Source: Candidatus Peribacteraceae bacterium
GTDB lineage: Bacteria > Patescibacteriota > Gracilibacteria > Peribacterales > Peribacteraceae
Assembly: GCA_030750465.1 (NCBI GenBank)
Contig: JASMHZ010000014.1
Location: forward strand, 1 to 34,434
Direction: 5' to 3'
DNA length: 34,434 nt
Each line of letters begins with the position of its first letter. Positions within the stretch are counted from its first letter, which is position 1. The notes beneath the pieces were generated by a model that was given only the letters and a program-made list of their open reading frames with translations, had not been told where the DNA came from and ran no database searches. Positions 23,352 to 28,706 of this stretch are shown here, in pieces. The translations under genes and the position numbers were made by a program.

Positions 23352-23390
23352 GTGAATAGAAGTTTAATTTATACGCTCAAGTCACCCTCG
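23347..23390 (-). promoter_or_regulatory. Possible antiterminator pairing
   Basis: TCACCCTCG at 23382-23390 and CGAGGGTGA at 23347-23355 (plus strand) are perfect 9-bp complements. Pairing them occupies the upstream arm of the terminator stem, so the two structures exclude each other. Confidence 0.4.
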
Positions 23391-23447
23391 GTCTGCGGAC
23401 CAACAGGACGCAATGGGAGAGCAGTTGAGGATGTAGGCTGTATTCAC
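23382..23447 (-). CDS. Possible 21-residue leader peptide
   Basis: A GTG at 23447 opens a short frame encoding MNTAYILNCSPIASCWSADRG; its TGA stop (23382-23384) is the last triplet of the first attenuator arm. It has Cys and adjacent Cys-Trp codons. The frame is short enough to arise by chance; the call rests only on its placement relative to the mutually exclusive hairpins. Confidence 0.25.
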   Translation of the reverse strand: MNTAYILNCSPIASCWSADRG

Positions 23448-23506
23448 TATGGCGAAGATATACTTTGATGATTAAAGGCGCAAGATTAATTTTTTGAGGG
23501 CATTAA

Positions 23507-23614
23507 TTACCCTATTGACGGGACGCTCATCACCATTACCAGTGCAAAGGAAGCGATGAGGACTGCATGAGCCCAAAAGAGCTCTAGCGGTAGTGGGTGT
23601 GAGGTTTGTTTCAC
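23507..23614 (-). CDS. 35-residue single-span membrane peptide
   Basis: A GTG at 23614 opens a frame beginning MKQTSHPLPLELFWAH, followed by a hydrophobic helix (AVLIASFALVMVMSV) and the end PSIG before TAA. It fits the local gene style: a minus-strand -10 TATCAT (23621-23626) ends exactly 6 bases before the GTG. The layout (polar N-terminus, one helix, short tail) is that of small membrane proteins that bind larger complexes. No known family is recognised. It would be missed by a typical length cutoff. Confidence 0.55.
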   Translation of the reverse strand: MKQTSHPLPLELFWAHAVLIASFALVMVMSVPSIG

Positions 23615-23639
23615 GTTATTATGATAGATTAGCCGGGAA

Positions 23640-23976
23640 CCATTAGGGACTTTACAGCTTGATAAAGGGATGTATGGCTATACTTGACTAAAAATTGTGT
23701 TCAACCTGACGAGATCAATTTTAGAGTGTGGAAAAGGGGGATTGGACTAGGGTGAGGGTGATGGTGAGAGTGAGGGTTAGAAGTTAAGGAAGCTTAACAA
23801 TTGAGGGACGATTCTTGTATACAAAATTTGTACAATAATGATGCAGAAAATAGGCAATTTTCAATTCAAGCCACCTCTTTAAGGCCTCTCCAAAGCCTCT
23901 TTGGAAGGTTTCAACAGTCCGTGTTGTAGCGAGGGATTGTGAAGGGAAATTAGTACTGTAATAATGAATGTCAACT
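23640..23976. other. Non-coding stretch
   Basis: No gene is supported. It contains a 6-base-period array at 23750-23779 (GGGTGA, GGGTGA, TGGTGA, GAGTGA, GGGTTA), a near-palindrome around TTGTATAC at 23815-23835, and a perfect hairpin TCCAAAG-CCT-CTTTGGA at 23889-23905. A 70-residue frame on the minus strand here looks like chance. Confidence 0.5.
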
Positions 23977-24073
23977 GTCTGAACCTTGATTCTCATGATT
24001 AAAGGATTAGCTTGATTACTGGGAATGATATTTAATCCTGTCTATCTTTGAATCCTTTAATCATGGTTCAGAC
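23977..24073. repeat. Palindromic dispersed element, GTCTGAACC family, GGATT subtype
   Basis: GTCTGAACC at 23977-23985 and GGTTCAGAC at 24065-24073. The arms carry TGATTAAAGGATT words and AATCCTGTCTATC/AATCCTTTAATCA. It is the full-length counterpart of the half copy at 594-641 and shares its ends with 471-569. Confidence 0.85.
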
Positions 24074-24084
24074 AAAAGTGCTGA

Positions 24085-24208
24085 CACTCTAGCCATTTGT
24101 TTGATTATTTATATAATGAGTGAAACTTCGGGATGTAGCCCTGCCTGCCGGCAGGCAGGTCAGTTGGCTGTCGAGTCCGCCTTGGCGGACGAGCAATTAA
24201 TGAGTCGT
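24085..24208 (+). repeat. Tandem promoter/tRNA-Pro unit 1, D-arm split by a 20-bp palindrome
   Basis: A 124-base unit. It opens with a block of about 49 bases, identical in all three units, that runs from CACTCTAGCC through TATAAT to ACTTCGGGAT. Next comes the tRNA-Pro 5' sequence GATGTAGC, an exact 20-bp perfect palindrome at 24140-24159 (CCTGCCTGCC and its complement), then TCAGTTGGCT. It continues GTCGAG, hairpin TCCGCC-TT-GGCGGA, CGAGCAATTAATGAGTCGT. No anticodon arm follows, so it cannot make a tRNA. Confidence 0.9.
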
Positions 24209-24317
24209 CACTCTAGCCATTTGTTTGATTATTTATATAATGAGTGAAACTTCGGGATAGTAGCTTAAGTTGGCTGTCGAGCGCCCGCGAAGCGGGAGCG
24301 AGCAATTAATGAGTCGT
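24209..24317 (+). repeat. Tandem promoter/tRNA-Pro unit 2, decayed
   Basis: A 109-base unit with the same promoter block. The tRNA-like part reads GGGATAGTAGCTTAAGTTGGCT, with an extra A and a changed D-loop compared with the functional gene. Then GTCGAG, hairpin CCCGC-GAA-GCGGG, and the same CGAGCAATTAATGAGTCGT tail as unit 1. Confidence 0.9.
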
Positions 24318-24361
24318 CACTCTAGCCATTTGTTTGATTATTTATATAATGAGTGAAACTT
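24318..24361 (+). promoter_or_regulatory. Promoter of tRNA-Pro (third copy of the repeated block)
   Basis: TATAAT lies 11 bases before the mature tRNA 5' end, in a block repeated exactly twice upstream; no good -35. The block begins CACTCTAGCCA (24318-24328), the exact reverse complement of tRNA bases TGGCTAGAGTG (24378-24388) in the D-arm region. Confidence 0.65.
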
Positions 24362-24438
24362 CGGGATGTAGCTCAGTTGGCTAGAGTGCGTCGTTCGGGA
24401 CGACGAGGTCGCCGGTTCAAGTCCGGCCATCCCGACCA
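24362..24438 (+). tRNA. tRNA-Pro(CGG)
   Basis: The acceptor stem CGGGATG pairs with CATCCCG, then A and an encoded CCA (24436-24438). The anticodon stem-loop is CGTCG-TTCGGGA-CGACG, anticodon CGG. The T arm is CCGGTTCAAGTCCGG. 77 nt. It is the only complete tRNA of the three tandem units. Confidence 0.95.
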
Positions 24439-24457
24439 CAACAATCTTGCAAAAATA

Positions 24458-24560
24458 ACTTAGCTTATAGCTCATAACTTTTAGCTTCATTAGCTTCTGT
24501 AGGTGCCATATTAAACTCGCAAAAACGAAAGCTAATGAAGCTATAAGCTAAAAGCTAATA
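24458..24560. repeat. Palindromic dispersed element, TTAGCTTTTAGC family, copy B
   Basis: The left arm TTAGCTTATAGC ... TTTTAGCTTCATTAGCTTCTG and the right arm AAAGCTAATGAAGCTATAAGC. It lies 19 bases after tRNA-Pro and directly before the IS200 left end. Confidence 0.8.
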
Positions 24561-24653
24561 ATCCCCCAGTAAACCACCAGCTATGCTGGTGAGACTTCCG
24601 TAGGTTTTACCGTTCCAGCGTTTGTTTTACGATACAAAGGGAAAAGCCCCCCG

Positions 24654-24673
24654 AAGGGACATTCTCCCTTTTT
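24654..24673 (+). terminator. Terminator-like hairpin in front of tnpA
   Basis: AAGGGA-CATTC-TCCCTT followed by further T. It lies just before the tnpA ATG. IS200 elements are known to carry a terminator here that limits outside transcription. Confidence 0.55.
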
Positions 24674-24676
24674 ATC

Positions 24677-25114
24677 ATGCGCTCATTCAAAGCACAATCA
24701 CATGTCATGTGGGACTGTAAATACCACATCGTCATAGTACCAAAATACCGAAAGAAAGTACTGTATGGAACAGCAAGAGTTGAAATAGGTACAATCATTA
24801 GAGAATTAGCCAAACAAAAGGAAGTAGAAGTTATTGAGGGAACAGCGTGCCCTGATCATATGCACATGATTCTCTCCATTCCTCCAAAACATTCCGTAGC
24901 CTATATTATGGGATTCCTAAAAGGTAAATCTGCCATTCGAGCTCATAACACCTTTGCTCGTAAACGATCTGTCAGCCAGAAAAGCTTCTGGAGCAGGGGA
25001 TACTTTGTCTCAACCGTGGGAATAGATGAAGATATCATTCGCAAGTATGTTCAAGACCAATGGAAAAATGATCAATTCTTTGATGGTCCAGAGTTGGATC
25101 TGCATTGGGATTGA
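24677..25114 (+). CDS. tnpA: IS200/IS605-family transposase TnpA (HUH Y1)
   Basis: The 145-residue single-domain Y1 transposase cuts and rejoins single-stranded DNA at the element's hairpin ends. The HUH motif is H61-M-H63 in CPDHMHMILSIPP, and the catalytic tyrosine is Y124 in DIIRKYVQDQ. Other family landmarks are YHIVIVPKYRKKVLY near the N-terminus, FLKGKSAIRAH and WSRGYFVSTVGID. The protein is full length with all catalytic residues, so the element may be active. No tnpB accompanies it. Confidence 0.95.
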   Translation: MRSFKAQSHVMWDCKYHIVIVPKYRKKVLYGTARVEIGTIIRELAKQKEVEVIEGTACPDHMHMILSIPPKHSVAYIMGFLKGKSAIRAHNTFARKRSVSQKSFWSRGYFVSTVGIDEDIIRKYVQDQWKNDQFFDGPELDLHWD

Positions 25115-25195
25115 TGAAAACAACTGGTAGCTCTGGCTCACTTTAGTTAGACCCTTCTAGGGGCTTTTCCCAGGCTACCGGCTTTGCCGGTAGTC

Positions 25196-25224
25196 ATGAC
25201 ATGACGGATTATGTATGGTAGAAT
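25196..25224 (+). promoter_or_regulatory. Promoter of the PEBP lipoprotein gene
   Basis: ATGACA, a 17-base spacer, TAGAAT at 25219-25224 with a TGG extension; its end is 7 bases before the ATG at 25232. It starts right at the IS200 right end, so the insertion may have shaped or supplied the -35. Confidence 0.5.
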
Positions 25225-25231
25225 GTGTCAT

Positions 25232-25780
25232 ATGAAAATTATGAATATCCTTCCGATAGCTTTTATCTTTCTTTTTGCCTGTGGAGCAACCGAGGAAGCT
25301 CCTGTTCCCACAAAAGATGTCATGCAAATAACTAGTCCTGAATTCGAGCATACTGCGTCCATACCATCCATGTATACATGTGATGGGGAGAATGTTAATC
25401 CTCCTTTGGAATTCAGCAGTGTGCCAGATGAAGCCACAAGCTTAGTTTTGATCATGGAAGATCCGGATGTTCCGAAATCAATCCGCGAAGATGGAATGTG
25501 GGATCATTGGGTAGTGTTTAATATTCCTATGACTGTAAAAAAGATAGAAAAAGATTCCGTACCCGAAGGAGTGTTGGGAGCGAATACAAAGGGAGAAAAT
25601 AAATATGGAGGACCTTGCCCGCCGGATCGTGAGCATAGATACTTCTTTAAGTTGTTTGCGCTTGAGTCAGAACTGGACTTAGAAGAGGGTGCAACTAAGG
25701 CACAGGTTGAGGAAGCGATGGAGGGGAAGGTTATAGAGGTGGCTCAGTTGATTGGGAGATATGAAAGAGAGAAGAATTAA
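25232..25780 (+). CDS. PEBP/YbhB-YbcL family lipoprotein
   Basis: The 182-residue protein has a lipoprotein signal MKIMNILPIAFIFLFAC and the phosphatidylethanolamine-binding (Raf-kinase-inhibitor-like) fold: YTCDGENVNPPLEF, LVLIMEDPDVP, WDHWVVFNIP, NKYGGPCPPDREHRYFFKLFALE. The D-P-D-V-P and G-P-C-P-P-x-x-x-H-R-Y signatures form the anion-binding pocket. The bacterial role is undefined. The Met at 25232 rather than 25211 is chosen because it starts the signal peptide and sits 7 bases after the -10. The stop joins the repeat that follows. Confidence 0.9.
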   Translation: MKIMNILPIAFIFLFACGATEEAPVPTKDVMQITSPEFEHTASIPSMYTCDGENVNPPLEFSSVPDEATSLVLIMEDPDVPKSIREDGMWDHWVVFNIPMTVKKIEKDSVPEGVLGANTKGENKYGGPCPPDREHRYFFKLFALESELDLEEGATKAQVEEAMEGKVIEVAQLIGRYEREKN

Positions 25781-25888
25781 ATTGTTAAATTGCTAAATTG
25801 TTCACAGAGTGAGAATAAAGCTGTATTCGACAAATTATGTTAACCAGCATGCGTAACGCTCTGTCGAGCAATTTAACAATTTAACAAT
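25781..25888. repeat. Palindromic dispersed element, AATTGTTA type
   Basis: The left arm AATTGTTA, AATTGCTA, AATTGTTC has an 8-base period and the right arm is CAATTTAACAATTTAACAAT. It starts at the base after the PEBP stop codon, whose TAA fits the repeat phase. Confidence 0.8.
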
Positions 25889-25927
25889 CATCCATTATAC
25901 TATCTGCGATTCTTAACTAAATTTCTT

Positions 25928-26488
25928 ATGAAATCAAAGACCCCTCTATTCATTTTATTAGCTATTGTCGTACTCGCAGGCCTATGGGTCTGGAGCGGAT
26001 ACAATGGATTTGTCTCCGGCAAGGAGAAAGTAGATGCACAGTGGGCGCAGGTCGAGACACAGTATCAGCGTAGAGCTGATCTGATTCCTAACTTGGTAAA
26101 TACTGTTAAAGGTGCTGCAGAGTTTGAGAAGGGAACATTCACAGCTGTTACAGAGGCTAGGACTAAATGGATGGGAGCAGGGGATAGGGGATCGAAGATT
26201 GATGCAGCACAAGGTATGGATAGTGCATTGGCCCGACTTCTTCTGACTTTCGAGAATTATCCGGATCTTAAAGCCACAAAGGCTTACACGGATCTGATGG
26301 CACAGCTTGAGGGCACAGAGAACCGTGTTGCTGTTGCAAGGCGGGACTTCAATGAATCAATAAGAGTCTTTAATGTAATGGTAAAGAGGTTCCCGGGACT
26401 AGTACTCGCCAGGCTCCTCGGATTCAATCCTGAATCCTTCTTTGAAGCAGACAAAGGGAGTGAGGATGCGCCGAAGGTAGAGTTTTAA
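25928..26488 (+). CDS. lemA: LemA family protein
   Basis: The 186-residue protein has an N-terminal signal-anchor (about 7-26) and a helical LemA domain. The hallmark is KVDAQWAQVETQYQRRADLIPNLVNTVKG, followed by LTFENYPDLKA and a second motif EGTENRVAVARRDFNESIRVFNV. Function is unclear; it often neighbours TPM/YgcG proteins, as here, where the next gene starts 13 bases downstream. A TATACT about 27 bases before the ATG may be the promoter, giving a longer leader than usual in this window. Confidence 0.93.
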   Translation: MKSKTPLFILLAIVVLAGLWVWSGYNGFVSGKEKVDAQWAQVETQYQRRADLIPNLVNTVKGAAEFEKGTFTAVTEARTKWMGAGDRGSKIDAAQGMDSALARLLLTFENYPDLKATKAYTDLMAQLEGTENRVAVARRDFNESIRVFNVMVKRFPGLVLARLLGFNPESFFEADKGSEDAPKVEF

Positions 26489-26501
26489 TAGTATTATCTC
26501 A

Positions 26502-27353
26502 ATGAAATCGATGCTCAAGATATTCCTTTCGACAGTATTGCTAACCTTTGCAGGTACTGCCTTTGCATTCGAGGTTCCACCGAATGACGGTTATGTTACC
26601 GATATTGCAAATGTTCTTAGTCTCGATCAGGAATCTGCATTAGAAAGTGATCTAACAGCTTATCAAAATGAAACTTCGAACGAGATTGCAATTTTGATAG
26701 TAGAAACATTAGAGGGTGAGTCGATTGCCGATGCAGCGGTGGAGATAGGAAGAAAATGGGGAGTAGGGCAGGCAGATTTTAACAATGGCATAATGATTGT
26801 AATCGCTTACGCAGATCGTAAGCTTTTTATCGCAACAGGCTATGGAATGGAGGGTGCAGTTCCGGATATTGTTGCTAAGGGAATTATTGATGAGGATATA
26901 ACTCCATACTTTAAGCAGGGGAAATATTTCGAGGGAATATCTGCCGGAATATCCGCACTTAAGAAACATATTGGGGGAGAGTACACAGCGGAGCGATTCA
27001 AGCAAAAGAAATCAGATGGCTCGGGTGCCGCTTGGATTTTCTTTGTTTGTTTTATTTTGCTTCAATGGTTGAGTGCAATATTTGCCAGAACTAAATCGTG
27101 GTGGCTTGGAGGGATAGTAGGAGCTGTTGCAGGAATAATTCTTGTAATGATTTACAGTTGGTGGATTTCGATTCCGATACTTGCCCTGATTGGATTTTTG
27201 CTTGATTACGCAGTCTCCCAGAATTACAAAAAGAATCGTGGAAAAGCCAGTTGGTGGGCAGGAGGTGGAGGAGGTCGGGGGGGAGGTAGTGGGGGATTTG
27301 GAGGATTTAGCGGTGGGTCATTTGGTGGAGGGGGATCGGGAGGGGGATGGTAA
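26502..27353 (+). CDS. TPM domain protein (YgcG-like) with Gly-rich tail
   Basis: The 283-residue protein has a signal peptide (about 1-22, FAGTAFA) and a TPM domain at about 25-150: NDGYVTDIANVLS, NEIAILIVETLEG, RKWGVGQADFNNGIMIVIAYADRKLFIATGYGMEGAVPD. Two membrane helices (about 172-235) precede a C-terminal Gly/Ser-rich tail (GGGGRGGGSGGFGG). This TPM-TM-Gly-rich layout is standard in the LemA-linked YgcG group; a role in envelope or photosystem-type repair is only suggested for relatives. It is in an operon with lemA. The TAA stop is the first triplet of a heptamer array. Confidence 0.9.
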   Translation: MKSMLKIFLSTVLLTFAGTAFAFEVPPNDGYVTDIANVLSLDQESALESDLTAYQNETSNEIAILIVETLEGESIADAAVEIGRKWGVGQADFNNGIMIVIAYADRKLFIATGYGMEGAVPDIVAKGIIDEDITPYFKQGKYFEGISAGISALKKHIGGEYTAERFKQKKSDGSGAAWIFFVCFILLQWLSAIFARTKSWWLGGIVGAVAGIILVMIYSWWISIPILALIGFLLDYAVSQNYKKNRGKASWWAGGGGGRGGGSGGFGGFSGGSFGGGGSGGGW

Positions 27354-27385
27354 GACATAAGGAGTAAGACGTAGGACGTAAGGTT
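27351..27385 (+). repeat. Heptamer array starting at a stop codon
   Basis: Five units with an exact 7-base period: TAAGACA, TAAGGAG, TAAGACG, TAGGACG, TAAGGTT. The first TAA is the stop of the preceding gene. No inverted partner arm is seen. Confidence 0.75.
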
Positions 27386-27437
27386 TTCTTTAGAACATAA
27401 ATACGAATCCAGCAAATCGATTTCAGATTAAGAGGTT

Positions 27438-27443
27438 TATAAT
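27438..27443 (+). promoter_or_regulatory. -10 box of the gene at 27452
   Basis: TATAAT ending 8 bases before the ATG; the frame upstream is closed by a TAA within the box, so the start cannot be further upstream. Confidence 0.6.
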
Positions 27444-27451
27444 GTGCGCAT

Positions 27452-28531
27452 ATGGTCTCATCACTTATTATCGCTTACTTTTTAAATAACTTTGTAGCTC
27501 CGGATGCGCAAGTCCCGCGTGTTCGCACTTACAGGGAGATAAGAACATCCGAACATCACGCATCGCTTGATGTTGAAGTTATTCCCGCCGAAGGCGGATC
27601 GATCCCGCCCGGAGCAAGCAGAGTGGAGGTATTAAAGTTTAAAATGACAGCTGATTGTGATGGGCAGGATGTATCGATCAAAACAATCACTCTTAAAAGA
27701 GAAGGAATGGGTAATTACAGAGATATAAAGAAAGTGTATGCGACGCATGGTACTTATCGATTAACGCCGGGACATACTATGTCCAGAAGGGATGGAATTG
27801 TCAGGCTTCGATTCAGGTCGTTTACAGTTCCATCCTGCGAATCCAGAACGGTTTCAGTCAATGCGGACTTTCGAGGGTCGGCTCAAGTATCAGGTGAACA
27901 CAGGTTTGTATTGCTTGGCCAAAACAGCGTAGCAGCTTCTGCATCATCTATTATCGTTCACCCTTGGTCTGCTGAATCAGATAATGTAAAAGTAGAAGAG
28001 AAAACAATTGTGGAACCAAAGCCCAGAAGCGAAGCGAGCCCGAAAGCAAGATGCAGAGAAGGCAGAGCGTATTACCCGCGAGTAAGGTCTTCTAACATAG
28101 CTTCGGAAGAGTGTGTTAATGTTACCGACCCAGCGCTTAGAGTAAGCGGAGAAGAAGTTGGCTTGATAGAAGTTACGTATTTACCATGGCTTAGGAGAAT
28201 TACATATGGTCCCAGAAGAACTGTATTGAGATTTTCGATTAAAGCAGATGAAAAGAACGATCATCGTATTCGAGCGATAACATTAACAAACGAGGGCACA
28301 GCAAGGAATTTTGATCTTCATAATCTTTCTTTACCGGGAAGCCGGGTAGTTTCATATATGTCTGGCAATAAGGTGAGGATAGTCTTTTCGCCTCCTTTGA
28401 AACTAAAGAAGAATCAGGAAAGGCTAATGACGATGAAAGCGGATATAAGAGCAAGTAGAAGGAGAACGGTTAAGTTTGTGATTAAAGAGCCGTCTGATAT
28501 TGAGTCGTCGGTAGTTAAAGGGCGTAGATGA
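27452..28531 (+). CDS. Exported protein with two beta-sandwich-like repeats
   Basis: A basic 359-residue protein. A short hydrophobic N-terminus (SLIIAYFLNNFV) may be a minimal signal. Two related halves, about 35-175 and 220-350, each follow the pattern: V-x-V-L-K/R-F-x-x-x-A, a DxxI/HRIRAITL strand, then a (N)Y/FD...K/HNL stretch, and end near T/L...M/V-x-A-D-x-R. Similar repeats occur in surface and pilus-associated proteins of Patescibacteria, from memory of their style, not a database match. Four cysteines are present. There is no membrane anchor or sorting signal at the C-terminus. Confidence 0.6.
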   Translation: MVSSLIIAYFLNNFVAPDAQVPRVRTYREIRTSEHHASLDVEVIPAEGGSIPPGASRVEVLKFKMTADCDGQDVSIKTITLKREGMGNYRDIKKVYATHGTYRLTPGHTMSRRDGIVRLRFRSFTVPSCESRTVSVNADFRGSAQVSGEHRFVLLGQNSVAASASSIIVHPWSAESDNVKVEEKTIVEPKPRSEASPKARCREGRAYYPRVRSSNIASEECVNVTDPALRVSGEEVGLIEVTYLPWLRRITYGPRRTVLRFSIKADEKNDHRIRAITLTNEGTARNFDLHNLSLPGSRVVSYMSGNKVRIVFSPPLKLKKNQERLMTMKADIRASRRRTVKFVIKEPSDIESSVVKGRR

Positions 28532-28533
28532 AC

Positions 28534-28659
28534 TGTTGGGGGTCGCGGGTCAAAATTGAGAGCATGTCATATGTCAATGAACTGATATTGGTCACGAGTC
28601 ACGAGTCACGAGTCTCATGACACATGACACATGACTCATGACCCGTGACTCCCAAAACA
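28534..28659. repeat. Palindromic dispersed element, TGTTGGGAGTCACGGGTCAC family, copy 2
   Basis: TGTTGGGGGTCGCGGGTCA on the left and TGACCCGTGACTCCCAAAACA on the right. The core has reiterated CACGAGT and GACACAT heptamers (GTCACGAGTCACGAGTC; ATGACACATGACACATGAC). It begins 2 bases after the preceding stop. Copy 1 is at 17044-17147. Confidence 0.85.
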
Positions 28660-28706
28660 AGAAACTGACTAGAAACCTCATGGCTTCTATGCCAAACTAC
28701 TCCCCC

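Larger units (their letters stand above)
24570..25195 (+). mobile_element. IS200/IS605-type insertion sequence (tnpA only)
   Basis: Left-end hairpin ACCAGC-TAT-GCTGGT at 24576-24590 and right-end hairpin CTACCGGC-TTT-GCCGGTAG at 25175-25193 flank a single tnpA gene. There are no terminal inverted repeats of the DDE kind, as expected for this single-strand transposing family. Inside these, GGGAAAAGCCCC (24639-24650) and GGGGCTTTTCCC (25160-25171) are perfect complements, extending with mismatches to about 22 bases. Exact cleavage sites cannot be set from one copy, so the ends are approximate. Confidence 0.8.

Noticed and set aside
22940-23359. 139-residue frame on the plus strand
   Set aside because: It is antisense to the more protein-like minus-strand frame at 22834-23298, runs through the terminator hairpin and its A7 tract, and lacks a -10 near its start.
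23750-23779. G-quadruplex in the GGGTGA array
   Set aside because: Only three clean G3 runs are present and the spacing is irregular; it is better described as a short 6-base-period repeat.
23340-23976. tmRNA, RNase P, SRP or 6S RNA in the gene-poor region
   Set aside because: None of the conserved cores I know for these RNAs (tag frame, GAGGAAAGTCC, GGAAGGAAGCAGC) is present on either strand.
23784-23996. 70-residue minus-strand frame
   Set aside because: It lies over hairpins and the edge of a dispersed repeat, has no -10 and has low-information composition.
24085-24361. CRISPR array
   Set aside because: Only three repeats with periods of 124 and 109, containing a promoter and tRNA sequence, unequal spacers and no cas genes.
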